37,137 nucleotides of DNA from Bacillota bacterium (GCA_029550685.1 JAKPGY010000071.1:1-37137), one strand, 5' to 3'; positions 24,798 to 34,252 are shown, counted from the stretch's first letter. Numbers and translations are program-made. The notes: generated by a model from the letters alone, not told the origin.

Positions 24798-24971
24798 TCA
24801 TTTACGAATCCTATGCTGTTCTACCAGGCGTTGAATATCGGTTTCTTTATCATCACCAAAAGGAAGCCATACTTCTTCGTAAATATTTTCATCCATTACA
24901 TCTTCCCGGTTCAGGGTATTGCGCAGGCGGCTCCGAAGGGATGATATAGGCTCAGAAGTAAAAATACGCAT
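24798..24971 (-). CDS. Small hypothetical protein, 57 aa
   Basis: On the - strand, ATG at 24971-24969 and stop at 24800-24798. The ATG is preceded by GGGAGGAAAT, a very strong ribosome site, which is the main reason to accept this short gene. The protein is charged and soluble (R-S-R-L-R-N near 13-18, a long acidic stretch D-E-N-I-Y-E-E near 27-33, and an R-L-V-E-Q-H-R-I-R-K end) without membrane segments. It lies 25 bp downstream of another small - strand gene and converges on the methyltransferase gene. I recognise no family. Confidence 0.6.
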   Translation of the reverse strand: MRIFTSEPISSLRSRLRNTLNREDVMDENIYEEVWLPFGDDKETDIQRLVEQHRIRK

Positions 24972-24996
24972 ATTTCCTCCCTCTTTTTCATTTATT

Positions 24997-25173
24997 CTAG
25001 CGATGCTGCATTCTACGTCCCAACAGGTAAACTCCTGAAATGGCTAAAGCATGCAGAACCCACCATCCCGGCTCCAGCATGCTGAATGTGCCTGGGTCCA
25101 CCTTATCTTGGCGCATAAATTTTTTACTTACAGAATTTTTATAATCCATGAAATCCATTAGAACTGAAAACAT
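24997..25173 (-). CDS. Small hypothetical protein with C-terminal membrane helix, 58 aa
   Basis: On the - strand, ATG at 25173-25171 and stop at 24999-24997, with GGAAGGAAG upstream of the start. Residues 1-31 are polar and contain several Met and Lys; residues about 36-52 (G-W-W-V-L-H-A-L-A-I-S-G-V-Y-L-L-G) form one hydrophobic helix, followed by a basic end (R-R-M-Q-H-R), which suggests a single-pass membrane protein. It appears to form a two-gene operon with the 57-aa gene. No family recognised. The 208 bp between this start and dprA would hold both divergent promoters. Confidence 0.55.
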   Translation of the reverse strand: MFSVLMDFMDYKNSVSKKFMRQDKVDPGTFSMLEPGWWVLHALAISGVYLLGRRMQHR

Positions 25174-25306
25174 GATGCTTCACTTCCTTCCGATTTGCTT
25201 TTTCAATCATATTTTTCCCGCCGGCTATTTTATTTAGATAAGTAAATTATGTAACTGTGACTATCATTACAAATAATAACTGGCCAGGAAATAGAAGGTA
25301 ATTTTC

Positions 25307-25335
25307 TTGCTTTGCCTAAATATTTATGGTATCAA
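25307..25335 (+). promoter_or_regulatory. Weak candidate sigma-A promoter for dprA
   Basis: TTGCTT at 25307-25312 and TATCAA at 25330-25335 are spaced by 17 bp. Agreement with consensus is only 3 of 6 and 4 of 6, but the position, about 47 bp before the dprA start in a divergent intergenic region, is suitable. Confidence 0.3.
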
Positions 25336-25381
25336 TGGCGTTAGAGTTTATTTGTCCACTAATGTGCGGGGGAGATAGCAG

Positions 25382-26479
25382 ATGGATCGAGCTGAGAAAG
25401 CAGCCCTATGTGAAATCCATGCCTTAAGTGGGGTAGGGACCGGCACCTTGTGGAAAGGGTTTAACGAGTGGGGCAGTTTTGCCGAGATGTATAAAGCTAA
25501 TGAGGCAGCCTTGTATAAGATTCTGCCTACAGAGGCGGTGACTGATTTAATCCAAAGGCGACGCTCCCGGACTTCTTGGGATTGCCTGGAGAAGATAGAA
25601 GCCCACGGGTTTCAAGTGGTTTCTATATTGGATGATAACTATCCAGTATTATTGAAGACTATTCATAATCCGCCTTTTGTAATATACTGTGCTGGTAACT
25701 TGGAATTATGGACCGGTTTTTGCCTGGCCATAGTTGGCTCCAGAAACGCTACTCACTATGGGCGGAACACGTCCCGAAAACTCAGTGAGGAATTAGCCGC
25801 CTATGGTGTAATTGTAGTCAGTGGCATGGCCCGGGGTATTGATGCCGAAGCTCATACCGGGGCTCTTAATACTGGGACCACTATAGCAGTTCTCGGCAGC
25901 GGACTCAATGTGGTTTATCCCCGGGAAAATCAATCTCTGTATGAGCGCATAAGAATGCAGGGACTGGTGATTAGCGAATTTCCCATGGATACGCCACCTG
26001 ATTCCAAGCATTTTCCCATGCGCAACCGGATTATATCCGGCTTAAGCCGGGGAGTAATTGTAGTAGAAGCCCGGGAACGCAGTGGTGCGCTCATTACGGC
26101 CGATATGGCTCTGGAACAGGGAAGGGATGTCATGGCCGTGCCTGGGCCCATAACCAGCAAGAACAGTGTAGGAACCAATCGTCTGATTCAGCAGGGAGCC
26201 AAACTTGTTATGGATATTCAGGATATTATTGATGAATACCCTGATTTTGATTGGCAATCTGCTTCACCGCCAGTTATAGTGGAAGGAGTATTATTTGCTG
26301 AGGAAGACAGTGAGGAAGCTGAAATTCTGCAGTTGATTGAAGTTGATGGAATTCATTTTGATGAATTGCTGCAGAGAACCAGCCTGGATCATGGAACCTT
26401 AAGTTCCTTGCTGCTAAAACTGGAGCTAAAGGGGATAGTGACGTCGACCCCGGGCAATTACTATGTTAAGATACGTTAG
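25382..26479 (+). CDS. dprA: DNA processing protein DprA (Smf)
   Basis: 365 aa. DprA loads RecA on incoming single-stranded DNA in transformation and is widely kept in bacteria. An N-terminal helix-hairpin-helix-like region (about 5-60) is followed by the Rossmann-fold core with A-I-V-G-S-R-N-A near 117-124, S-G-M-A-R-G-I-D-A-E-A-H near 148-159, and P-M-R-N-R-I-I-S-G-L-S near 211-221, all family signatures. A winged-helix C-terminal domain (about 305-365) is present. The ATG follows GGGGGAG. It is the first gene of the dprA-topA-trmFO-xerC-hslVU-codY block. Confidence 0.95.
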   Translation: MDRAEKAALCEIHALSGVGTGTLWKGFNEWGSFAEMYKANEAALYKILPTEAVTDLIQRRRSRTSWDCLEKIEAHGFQVVSILDDNYPVLLKTIHNPPFVIYCAGNLELWTGFCLAIVGSRNATHYGRNTSRKLSEELAAYGVIVVSGMARGIDAEAHTGALNTGTTIAVLGSGLNVVYPRENQSLYERIRMQGLVISEFPMDTPPDSKHFPMRNRIISGLSRGVIVVEARERSGALITADMALEQGRDVMAVPGPITSKNSVGTNRLIQQGAKLVMDIQDIIDEYPDFDWQSASPPVIVEGVLFAEEDSEEAEILQLIEVDGIHFDELLQRTSLDHGTLSSLLLKLELKGIVTSTPGNYYVKIR

Positions 26480-26541
26480 ACAAGGAATTATGGGTATACT
26501 CAACATACAATAATATCAATATCCATGGAGAGGTGATCTGG

Positions 26542-28620
26542 TTGGCAGAGACGACGCTGGTGATTGTTGAGTCAGCAGCTAAAGCCAAAACCTTAAGTAA
26601 ATTCCTGGGTAAAGGTTACCGGGTAAAAGCATCGGTGGGACACATCAAAGATTTACCCAAAAGTAAACTGGGCATAGATGTAGATAACGATTTTGAACCC
26701 CAGTATATAACTATTCGCGGCAAAGGGGATTTACTTAAGGAAATCAAGGATGAATCCCAGAAGGCCGGACGGGTGCTGTTGGCCACTGACCCAGACCGGG
26801 AAGGAGAAGCTATTGCCTGGCATCTGCAAAATGCAATACGTATTCCGGATAATGCTAAATGCCGGGTTGAGTTTAATGAAATCACCAAAGATGCAGTGAA
26901 AAAAGCTATCAAGAAACCTCGTCCCATAGACCTGAACCGGGTTAACGCCCAGCAAGCCAGAAGGGTATTGGATAGACTGGTGGGATATAATCTAAGCCCC
27001 CTACTGTGGAGCAAAGTACGTAAGGGATTAAGCGCTGGACGGGTTCAATCCGTAGTTGTTAGGCTGATATGTGAACGGGAACAAGAGATACGGGAGTTTG
27101 TGCCCGAAGAATACTGGACCATTGAAGCACTTTTGAACACCGTAGAAAAGGCCGGCCTGATTTCCAAGCTGGTCAGCTACCGCGGTGAAAAAATAACTAT
27201 TCCTAATGAGGAAGAGAAGAATCGTATTATAGATGAACTAGCCCAGCATGATTTTATAGTCACTGAAGTAGAAAAGAAAGAAAAGCGCAAAAAACCTTTG
27301 CCGCCATTTATAACCAGTACCTTGCAGCAGGAGAGTTCGAAACGTTTGAACTTTTTTAGCCAGCGTACCATGAGGGTAGCTCAGGAACTGTACGAGGGCT
27401 TGGAGTTAGGGAAAGAGGGTACCGTAGGCCTCATAACCTATTTAAGAACTGATTCTACCCGAGTGTCCAGCGTAGCCCAGGAGGAAGCTATCGCCTTTAT
27501 TACTGAACATTATGGCCAGGAGTATGCGCCGTCGGAACCAAACCAATATAAAAGCCGTAAATCATCCCAGGATGCTCATGAAGCAATTCGCCCTACTTCG
27601 GTGTACCGTACTCCCGAGTCGGTAAAACCTTTTTTAACCCGGGATCAATACCGGCTCTATAAGCTGATATGGGATCGCTTCGTCAGCAGTCAGATGACTC
27701 CGGCGGTGTATGACACCATTTCTGTGGATATTCAGGCAGGTGAATACCTGTTTCGCTCTTCATCCTCCCATTTGAAATTTGCCGGGTACAAGAAAGTATA
27801 TAATGATCAGGAAGAAGAGGAAGCAAAAAACCATATTCCCCCATTAAAAATCAATGAGAAATTATTTTTGGAGAGTCTGCAAGCTGAACAGCATTTTACT
27901 CAACCACCGCCCCGTTTTACGGAAGCCAGCTTGGTAAAACTCCTGGAGGAGAAGAATATTGGCCGGCCCAGTACCTATGCACCTATAATTGACACGATTT
28001 TAAAGCGTCATTATGTGGAACGTCAGAATAAGCAGTTTGTACCTACTGAACTGGGCTTCATAGTAGTTGACTTGCTGAAAGATCATTTCAGCAATATTGT
28101 AGAGGTTGAATTCACCGCAAAAATGGAAGAAGAACTGGATCTTATCGAAGAAGGACAGATGGAATGGCGCCAAGTAATCAGAGAATTTTACCAGCCTTTT
28201 GCCGAGGATTTGCAAAAAGCCCAGCAACGTATCGAAAAAGTGGAAATTAAAGATGAAGAAGCCGGCAAAGATTGTCCCCAATGCGGGCGGCCTTTGCTGA
28301 TCAAATACGGGCGTTTTGGAAAGTTTTTGGCTTGCTCAGGCTTTCCCGAGTGCCGGCACACTGAATCAATTAATGAAGATACAGGGGTTACATGTCCTCA
28401 CTGTGGTGGAGCCATTATTGCCTTGAAAACCAAAAAAGGACGTAGGTTTTACGGGTGCAGCAATTATCCTGACTGCACTTTCCGCTCTTGGAATAAACCT
28501 ACCGGTGAGAAATGTGCCATCTGTGGGGATGCCATGGTAGAAAAGAAGGATCGTACTTATGGGGTACAGATTGTTTGTCAAAACAGCGAATGCAAGCATC
28601 GTCAGGAAGTGAAAGTATAG
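26542..28620 (+). CDS. topA: DNA topoisomerase I (type IA)
   Basis: 692 aa from TTG 26542. It relaxes negative supercoils by cutting one strand through an active-site tyrosine, here Y300 in L-I-T-Y-L-R-T-D-S-T. The N-terminal Toprim domain shows V-I-V-E-S-A-A-K-A-K and D-P-D-R-E-G-E (83-89). Three Cys4 zinc ribbons fill the C terminus (from about 580), each with C-x-x-C pairs. A GTG at 26533 would start three codons earlier but lies inside the GAGAGGTG ribosome site, so TTG is preferred. The trmFO start follows the stop codon directly. Confidence 0.96.
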   Translation: MAETTLVIVESAAKAKTLSKFLGKGYRVKASVGHIKDLPKSKLGIDVDNDFEPQYITIRGKGDLLKEIKDESQKAGRVLLATDPDREGEAIAWHLQNAIRIPDNAKCRVEFNEITKDAVKKAIKKPRPIDLNRVNAQQARRVLDRLVGYNLSPLLWSKVRKGLSAGRVQSVVVRLICEREQEIREFVPEEYWTIEALLNTVEKAGLISKLVSYRGEKITIPNEEEKNRIIDELAQHDFIVTEVEKKEKRKKPLPPFITSTLQQESSKRLNFFSQRTMRVAQELYEGLELGKEGTVGLITYLRTDSTRVSSVAQEEAIAFITEHYGQEYAPSEPNQYKSRKSSQDAHEAIRPTSVYRTPESVKPFLTRDQYRLYKLIWDRFVSSQMTPAVYDTISVDIQAGEYLFRSSSSHLKFAGYKKVYNDQEEEEAKNHIPPLKINEKLFLESLQAEQHFTQPPPRFTEASLVKLLEEKNIGRPSTYAPIIDTILKRHYVERQNKQFVPTELGFIVVDLLKDHFSNIVEVEFTAKMEEELDLIEEGQMEWRQVIREFYQPFAEDLQKAQQRIEKVEIKDEEAGKDCPQCGRPLLIKYGRFGKFLACSGFPECRHTESINEDTGVTCPHCGGAIIALKTKKGRRFYGCSNYPDCTFRSWNKPTGEKCAICGDAMVEKKDRTYGVQIVCQNSECKHRQEVKV

Positions 28621-29931
28621 TTGACGGCGGTACACGTTATTGGAGGCGGTTTGGCTGGATGCGAAGCCGCCTATTATATAGCCAACCAGGGGATTGAGGT
28701 TAAGCTCTGGGAGATGCGCCCAACTAATAATACTCCGGTACATCGAACCCCTTACCTGGCTGAACTGGTATGCAGCAACTCCCTTAAATCAGAACAGAAT
28801 AATACTGCTCAGGGGCTGCTTAAAGCGGAGATGAGAATCCTGGGTTCTCTTTTGCTCCAATGTGCAGAACAAGCTCGGGTTCCTGCCGGTAGTGCCTTGG
28901 CGGTAGATCGGGATCTATTTGCCCAACGGGTTACCAGTATTATTGAAAATCATAAGCGTATTGAAGTCATCCGCCAGGAAGTCGTAACCGTCCCTGAAGA
29001 CCAGCTGGTGGTAATAGCTACCGGACCACTTACTTCGGGAAGACTGTGGCAGTATTTACAGGAAATAACTGGAGAAGAGAATCTTTATTTTTATGATGCA
29101 GTTGCTCCCAGCGTAACGGCGGAGAGTTTGGATATGAGCAAAATATATCGAGCCTCCCGTTACGGCAAAGGCAGTGATGATTATCTCAACTGCCCTCTGA
29201 CCAAGGAAGAATACGAAGAGTTTTATGAAGCTTTGGTGGCAGCAGATGTGGCCGAGGGACACAGTGTGGACCAAGGCTTGTTTTTTAATGCATGTATGCC
29301 AGTGGAAGTAATTGCCCGGCGGGGAATAGACACCTTGCGGTATGGACCAATGCGTCCGGTGGGTCTAAATAATCCTAACGATAATTCCCGGCCTTATGCG
29401 GTAGTTCAGCTGCGCCAGGAGGACCGGGAGGGTAGAATTTATGGGCTAGTGGGTTTTCAGACTCGTATCAAATGGGGCGAGCAGGATAGAATATTCCGTA
29501 TGATCCCGGGCTTGGAAAAGGCTGAATTTGTGCGGTATGGAGTAATGCATCGCAACAGTTATATTAACAGTCCGCAATTACTTCATCCGACCCTGCAACT
29601 CAGAAGCAACCCACAAGTGTTATTTGCCGGGCAGATAACCGGTGTGGAGGGCTATATGGAGTCGGCTGCCACCGGTATAATCGCCGGAATTAATATTAGT
29701 CGTATATGGCGGGGGAAGGATCCAGCAATACCAGGTGAATATACCATGATTGGTTCCTTGCTGCGATTTATTTCGACAGCAAACCGGGTAAACTTTCAAC
29801 CTATTAATGCCAGTTTTGGCTTGTTACCGGAACTGGTTCCCAGCGTTAAAGATCGCCAGAAACGCTATCAGCACTATGTAGAGCGGGCTTTACAACAGGC
29901 GCAGGAATATTCAGAATTGTTGCGACTGTAG
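28621..29931 (+). CDS. trmFO: tRNA m5U54 methyltransferase TrmFO (folate/FAD-dependent)
   Basis: 436 aa. TrmFO methylates U54 of tRNA using methylenetetrahydrofolate and FAD, in place of the SAM enzyme TrmA. The FAD-binding G-G-G-L-A-G loop is at 8-13, and the two functionally important cysteines of the family appear as C51 in V-C-S-N-S and C225 in N-A-C-M-P-V-E. The start is a TTG directly abutting the topA stop (0-bp gap), with AGGAAG inside the topA end, indicating translational coupling. The topA-trmFO (gid) order is standard in Firmicutes. Confidence 0.96.
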   Translation: MTAVHVIGGGLAGCEAAYYIANQGIEVKLWEMRPTNNTPVHRTPYLAELVCSNSLKSEQNNTAQGLLKAEMRILGSLLLQCAEQARVPAGSALAVDRDLFAQRVTSIIENHKRIEVIRQEVVTVPEDQLVVIATGPLTSGRLWQYLQEITGEENLYFYDAVAPSVTAESLDMSKIYRASRYGKGSDDYLNCPLTKEEYEEFYEALVAADVAEGHSVDQGLFFNACMPVEVIARRGIDTLRYGPMRPVGLNNPNDNSRPYAVVQLRQEDREGRIYGLVGFQTRIKWGEQDRIFRMIPGLEKAEFVRYGVMHRNSYINSPQLLHPTLQLRSNPQVLFAGQITGVEGYMESAATGIIAGINISRIWRGKDPAIPGEYTMIGSLLRFISTANRVNFQPINASFGLLPELVPSVKDRQKRYQHYVERALQQAQEYSELLRL

Positions 29932-29992
29932 TTGTAAATTTGACAAGCATATGCTAGCATGGGCTTTAGAGGTTAAAAATAGAGGCGATGAT

Positions 29993-30895
29993 ATGCTGGT
30001 TAAGCATGTGGAAGGATTTCTAGATTACCTTCGAGTGGAGAAAAATGCATCAACCTTAACATTGGTAAGTTATCGAACTGATTTAACACAACTGTTTTCT
30101 TTTTTAGCGAATAGATATTCTGTTTCCCGCGATGACATTTCCACTGAGTTGCTAAATCATAAGTCCGTACGTGAATATTTAATGCAAATGCAAGAGCAGG
30201 GCATGAGCCGCTCAACTATGGCCAGGAAACTTGCTGCCCTGCGTTCATTTGTTCGCTACCTATGCCGGGAAAACATCCTGCAGAATAATCCCATAGCAGC
30301 GGTTGCTACCCCCAAACAGGATAAGCGTCTACCTAAGTTTCTCTACCCGTTGGAAATTCAAATGCTACTGGAAGCTCCAGATACTTCTAAACCTTTGGGA
30401 CTTAGAGATAAAGCAATCTTAGAGACTCTGTATGCAGCCGGTTTAAGAGTCAGTGAATTGATTGGCCTTAGCCTAAATAATATTTATTTTGACGAAGAAA
30501 TGATCAAGGTATTTGGTAAGGGGAGCAAAGAACGCATCATTCCCTTGGGTAGCCAGGCTATGACCAGTCTGAACAATTATCTGCAAAAAGGGCGTCCCTA
30601 TTTACAAAAAAGCCCTACTGAAGCTTTATTTTTAAATAAATTTGGTACACGGCTTTCGGAAAGAAGTGTACGCAATATTATAAATAAGTATGTGGAGGAA
30701 GTTGCCCTTAATCAGAAAGTTAGTCCTCATACTTTAAGACATTCATTTGCTACCCACTTACTGAACGCTGGTGCTGATCTGCGTTCTGTGCAGGAGCTAT
30801 TGGGACATGTAAAGTTGTCTACCACCCAGATATACACCCATATTACTACCGAGAATATTCAGCAAGTTTACCGGGAAACCCATCCGCGGAGGTAA
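29993..30895 (+). CDS. xerC: Tyrosine recombinase XerC (CodV position)
   Basis: 300 aa. An N-terminal SAM-like core-binding domain (about 1-90) and a C-terminal catalytic domain with the tetrad: R152 (A-G-L-R-V-S-E), H246 and R249 (H-T-L-R-H), H272 (L-L-G-H), nucleophile Y281 (I-Y-T-H). It would resolve chromosome dimers at dif with XerD. The location between trmFO and hslV is that of B. subtilis codV. A longer frame from ATG 29951 adds 14 residues without family character; the ATG at 29993 has GAGGCG at good spacing. A perfect TTGACA at 29940 has no matching -10. Confidence 0.94.
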   Translation: MLVKHVEGFLDYLRVEKNASTLTLVSYRTDLTQLFSFLANRYSVSRDDISTELLNHKSVREYLMQMQEQGMSRSTMARKLAALRSFVRYLCRENILQNNPIAAVATPKQDKRLPKFLYPLEIQMLLEAPDTSKPLGLRDKAILETLYAAGLRVSELIGLSLNNIYFDEEMIKVFGKGSKERIIPLGSQAMTSLNNYLQKGRPYLQKSPTEALFLNKFGTRLSERSVRNIINKYVEEVALNQKVSPHTLRHSFATHLLNAGADLRSVQELLGHVKLSTTQIYTHITTENIQQVYRETHPRR

Positions 30896-30900
30896 TGCAT

Positions 30901-31437
30901 ATGTTTCAAGCAACTACCATCGTAGCCGTACGTAAAGGTAATCAAACTGCTATAGCTGGAGATGGACAAGTAACCATGGGTCAGAATACGGTTATGAAGC
31001 ACCACGCCAATAAAATCAAGAAACTGTATGACGGTAATGTGGTGGTAGGATTTGCGGGAGCTGTTGCCGATGCTTTTACTTTGTTCGCCAAGTTTGAAGA
31101 AAAATTAAAACAGGCCAATGGTAATTTAACTAAAGCAGCAGTGGAAGTGGCCCGGGAATGGAGAACCGACCGGGTGCTCAGAAAGCTGGAAGCCTTGCTG
31201 TTGGTAGCGGATCGGGAAAAAATGTTTATCATCTCTGGTACTGGTGAGGTAATAGAACCCGATGATGGCATAGCTGCCATTGGCTCTGGAGGGTCTTATG
31301 CTATGGCTGCAGCTAGAGCCTTAGCCCGTCATACCCAAATGAGTGCTGCAGAAATTGTCCAGGAAGCACTCATGATTGCTTCTGAAATTTGTGTATATAC
31401 CAATAGCGAAATAACCGTACAAGTAATTGATCATTAG
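30901..31437 (+). CDS. hslV: ATP-dependent protease subunit HslV (ClpQ)
   Basis: 178 aa. HslV is the proteasome-like peptidase that works with the HslU ATPase. The N-terminal threonine motif T-T-I-V-A-V is preceded by M-F-Q-A, so a short propeptide of four residues is likely removed to expose the catalytic threonine. G-D-G-Q-V-T-M-G (residues 19-26) and the G-S-G-G-S-Y-A block near 127-133 are conserved. An ATG at 30895 overlaps the xerC stop, but GGAGG at 30888-30892 fits the ATG at 30901 better. It is translationally close to xerC and 17 bp before hslU. Confidence 0.96.
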   Translation: MFQATTIVAVRKGNQTAIAGDGQVTMGQNTVMKHHANKIKKLYDGNVVVGFAGAVADAFTLFAKFEEKLKQANGNLTKAAVEVAREWRTDRVLRKLEALLLVADREKMFIISGTGEVIEPDDGIAAIGSGGSYAMAAARALARHTQMSAAEIVQEALMIASEICVYTNSEITVQVIDH

Positions 31438-31454
31438 AAGAAAGGAAGACCATT

Positions 31455-32864
31455 GTGCAGTCTTTTAACATGACTCCCAGGGAAATAGTGGAAGAACTGG
31501 ACAAGTATATAGTTGGTCAGCAGGCTGCTAAGAAAGCTGTAGCTATTGCCTTGCGTAACCGGTATCGCCGTAAGATGTTACCAGATGACTTGAGAGATGA
31601 GGTCTATCCCAAAAACATAATTATGATTGGTTCTACAGGAGTGGGCAAAACTGAAATTGCCAGGCGGTTAGCCCGTTTAGTGAAAGCTCCTTTTATTAAA
31701 GTAGAAGCTACTAAATTTACGGAAGTTGGTTATGTAGGACGAGATGTTGATTCTATGGTAAGGGATCTCGTGGAGACTTCCATACGTATGGTGAAAAGCG
31801 AAAAATACGAGGAGGTGGAAGATAAGGCCAAACGGTTAGCTGAGGAACGTATTGTGGACTGCATACTCCCACTTCCAAGAAGGAAAGGCCGCTCCCCAAA
31901 AAGCCCCTTTGATTTCCTTCTTATGGGGGGAGTAAACGAACCCATTGACCAGGAAGAAAACTTTGATGAGCGTTTCCACGATGCGGAGCAAAAACGGCAG
32001 ATTATTCGCCAAAAGTTAGCCCGCATGGAGTTGGAGCAGGAAATTATCGAGATCGAAGTTGAAGAAAGCAATGTTTCTTTTATGGAGGTTTTCTCAGGCT
32101 CCGGAGTAGAAGAAATGGGGATAAATTTGCAGGACATGTTTGGCAACCTAATCCCCAAAAAGCGTAAGAAACGGCGAGTCACGGTGGAAGAAGCCAGAAA
32201 GATATTTACTCACGAAGAGGCACAGCGCTTGATGGACATGGATGAAGTATATCGTGAAGCTATTAAGAGAGCGGAACAGGATGGCATTATATTTCTTGAT
32301 GAAATAGACAAAATTGCCGCCAAAGATAGCGGTTATGGTCCGGATGTGTCACGGGGGGGCGTACAGAGAGATATACTTCCCATTGTCGAAGGCTCTACAG
32401 TAGTCACCAAATATGGACCGGTTAACACCGATCATATGCTTTTTATTGCTGCAGGTGCCTTTCACGTGAGCAAACCTTCTGATTTAATCCCTGAACTGCA
32501 AGGACGTTTCCCTATTCGCGTGGAGTTGGAGAGCCTTACTCGTGACGATTTGCGTAGAATATTTACGGAACCGCACAACTCTCTGGTCAAACAATATGTT
32601 GCTCTTTTGGAAACGGAAAAGGTACACATTCATTTTACGGACGAAGCCATTGATTATATTGCGGACGTTGCCTTTGAGGTAAACACCAAAACGGAGAATA
32701 TCGGTGCCCGGAGGCTGTACACCGTAATGGAAAAAGTATTAGAGGACCTACTATTCGATGCTCCTGAATATGCAAATCAAACAATCGAAATAAACAAAAC
32801 CTACGTAGCTGAGCGTCTGAAGAAGATCGTAGAGGACGAAGATCTTAGCAGATACATCTTGTAG
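31455..32864 (+). CDS. hslU: ATP-dependent protease ATPase subunit HslU (ClpY)
   Basis: 469 aa AAA+ unfoldase. Walker A G-S-T-G-V-G-K-T is at 59-66, the pore loop G-Y-V-G-R-D at 92-97, Walker [10 protein letters not shown] at 278-286. The inserted I domain (about 110-245) is rich in charged residues. The C terminus D-L-S-R-Y-I-L is the tail that docks into HslV. The start is GTG 31455 after AAAGGAAG. Immediately followed by codY (7-bp gap), as in Bacillus. Confidence 0.97.
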   Translation: MQSFNMTPREIVEELDKYIVGQQAAKKAVAIALRNRYRRKMLPDDLRDEVYPKNIIMIGSTGVGKTEIARRLARLVKAPFIKVEATKFTEVGYVGRDVDSMVRDLVETSIRMVKSEKYEEVEDKAKRLAEERIVDCILPLPRRKGRSPKSPFDFLLMGGVNEPIDQEENFDERFHDAEQKRQIIRQKLARMELEQEIIEIEVEESNVSFMEVFSGSGVEEMGINLQDMFGNLIPKKRKKRRVTVEEARKIFTHEEAQRLMDMDEVYREAIKRAEQDGIIFLDEIDKIAAKDSGYGPDVSRGGVQRDILPIVEGSTVVTKYGPVNTDHMLFIAAGAFHVSKPSDLIPELQGRFPIRVELESLTRDDLRRIFTEPHNSLVKQYVALLETEKVHIHFTDEAIDYIADVAFEVNTKTENIGARRLYTVMEKVLEDLLFDAPEYANQTIEINKTYVAERLKKIVEDEDLSRYIL

Positions 32865-32871
32865 GAGGTTT

Positions 32872-33660
32872 ATGCAAGTGAAAAAAACATTATTAGAAAA
32901 ATCAAGATCCATCAATAAAATCTTGCAAAAAATAGGCGGCAATCCCGTGGATTTTTTTGAAATGGCCGAGGTGTTGGCCAATAACCTGGAATGCAGTGTG
33001 TTCATAGTGGGGCGCCGCGGAGGAATTGCTGGATATGCATTTCATGAAGGAGCCACTTGTCAGGAGATTGAACACCTGATGAGCCATGCTGAACGCTTTC
33101 CCGAGAGTTTTAATCAGGAGTTTCTGAACCTGCAAGAAACCAGAACCAATTTTGTTCTGGAAGAAGGACGTCGTTGTATTTTTAATCCCAACAATGTAGG
33201 TTGTGACTGTTCTAAGCGTATCTGGTCTATTACTCCAGTTTTTGGAGGGGCGCGGCGCATAGGTACACTGATCATGATGCGCGAAAATCTCGAGTTCAGT
33301 GATGAAGACCTAGTTTTAGCTGAGTACGGAGCCATAGTAGTGGCCAATGAGATAATGCGTATGCGGGCAGAGCGGATCGAAGAAGAAGCCCGCAAGAAGG
33401 CTGCGGTGCAAATTGCCTTGGCCACCCTGTCCTATTCAGAAAGAGAAGCCATAGAACACATTATTGATGAATTAAACGGTCGTGAAGGCCTGCTGGTAGC
33501 CAGCCGGATTGCTGATAAGGTGGGTATTACCCGTTCGGTTATCGTCAGTGCATTAAGAAAATTTGAAAGTGCTGGGGTTATTGAGTCCCGTTCACTGGGT
33601 ATGAAGGGTACCTATATTAAAGTGCTGAACGATTATCTTTTCGATGAACTAAAACGCTAG
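32872..33660 (+). CDS. codY: GTP/branched-chain-amino-acid-sensing repressor CodY
   Basis: 262 aa. CodY is a global regulator of stationary-phase and nutrient genes in Firmicutes. It has an N-terminal GAF-like sensor domain (about 1-155), a linker helix, and a C-terminal winged helix-turn-helix in which A-S-R-I-A-D-K-V-G-I-T-R-S-V-I-V-S is almost the family consensus (about 207-223). Full length, intact. The ATG has a strong TAGGAGG site. The xerC-hslV-hslU-codY order matches the B. subtilis codVWXY operon. It ends before a weak terminator at 33705-33743. Confidence 0.96.
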   Translation: MQVKKTLLEKSRSINKILQKIGGNPVDFFEMAEVLANNLECSVFIVGRRGGIAGYAFHEGATCQEIEHLMSHAERFPESFNQEFLNLQETRTNFVLEEGRRCIFNPNNVGCDCSKRIWSITPVFGGARRIGTLIMMRENLEFSDEDLVLAEYGAIVVANEIMRMRAERIEEEARKKAAVQIALATLSYSEREAIEHIIDELNGREGLLVASRIADKVGITRSVIVSALRKFESAGVIESRSLGMKGTYIKVLNDYLFDELKR

Positions 33661-33704
33661 TAGAATTTAAAGATTCATAATAGTTTCCCCAAAAAAACAA
33701 CAAA

Positions 33705-33743
33705 TGACGAGCCTGTTTTTCAACAAGCTAGTCAGTTATTTTT
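33705..33743 (+). terminator. Imperfect terminator after codY
   Basis: TGACGAGCCTG (33705-33715) pairs with CAACAAGCTAGTCA (ending 33734) with two internal mismatches (TGAC/GTCA, AGC/GCT and TG/CA pair). GTTATTTTT follows. A modest intrinsic terminator, or an attenuator allowing read-through into the flagellar operon. Confidence 0.45.
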
Positions 33744-33777
33744 GAAAAATTTAGGTCTTTTATAACAAATATTTTTG

Positions 33778-33803
33778 TAAATAGCAGGAATTTAAATCGA
33801 TAA
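33778..33803 (+). promoter_or_regulatory. Candidate SigD-type flagellar promoter before flgB
   Basis: TAAA at 33778-33781 and ATCGATAA at 33796-33803, separated by 14 bp, resemble the SigD consensus TAAA-N15-GCCGATAA (-10 agrees in 6 of 8). It lies about 30 bp before the flgB start. In B. subtilis the fla/che operon is driven mainly by sigma-A with a SigD contribution. Confidence 0.45.
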
Positions 33804-33833
33804 AGTCGAACAAATGGCCTAGAGGTGATGGAT

Positions 33834-34250
33834 ATGTTTGACAAAATATTTAATTCTCGGGCACAAAAGGTGCTGATGCACGCCCTCGACGGTGCTACCC
33901 TTCGGGGTGAAGTTATAGCTAATAATATCGCCAATGTTGATACGCCAGACTTTAAGAGGAGCGAAGTATTGTTCGAGGATCAACTGCGTCAGTTCTTACA
34001 TGAGCCCCACCAAGGAACTCAATTAAGAGTTACCAATCCCAGACATATTCAAGTAACCAGGAAACCAACCAGCTTCAGTCCTGAGATTTACCAGGTAAAT
34101 GATTTAAGCTATCGCAACGATAACAATAATGTGGATATTGATGTGGAAATAGCTAAGATGAGCAAGAACGATATTTATCATGATGCTTTGAGTTCTAGTC
34201 TGACTCAAGAGATTCGTTTGCTGAGATTAGCAATTACCGGGAGGAGTTAA
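33834..34250 (+). CDS. flgB: Flagellar proximal rod protein FlgB
   Basis: 138 aa. FlgB is a proximal rod subunit exported by the flagellar type III system. The N-terminal segment with N-N-I-A-N-V-D-T-P-D-F-K-R (about 30-42) is the rod-protein signature; the C-terminal helix ends with L-R-L-A-I-T-G-R. GTG 33825 and ATG 33828 are in frame but lie in the GAGGTG ribosome site, so ATG 33834 (M-F-D-K-I-F-N) is preferred. First gene of the flagellar basal body operon. Confidence 0.95.
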   Translation: MFDKIFNSRAQKVLMHALDGATLRGEVIANNIANVDTPDFKRSEVLFEDQLRQFLHEPHQGTQLRVTNPRHIQVTRKPTSFSPEIYQVNDLSYRNDNNNVDIDVEIAKMSKNDIYHDALSSSLTQEIRLLRLAITGRS

Positions 34251-34252
34251 TT

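Noticed and set aside
29940-29970. Promoter before xerC from a perfect TTGACA at 29940-29945
   Set aside because: No -10 at 16-18 bp; the best candidate TTTAGA is 19 bp away and the gene lies in a tight operon.
33735-33754. CodY box (AATTTTCWGAAAATT-like) between codY and flgB
   Set aside because: TTTTTGAAAAA is palindromic, but the best alignment has about five mismatches to the consensus, and A/T-rich DNA gives such matches by chance.
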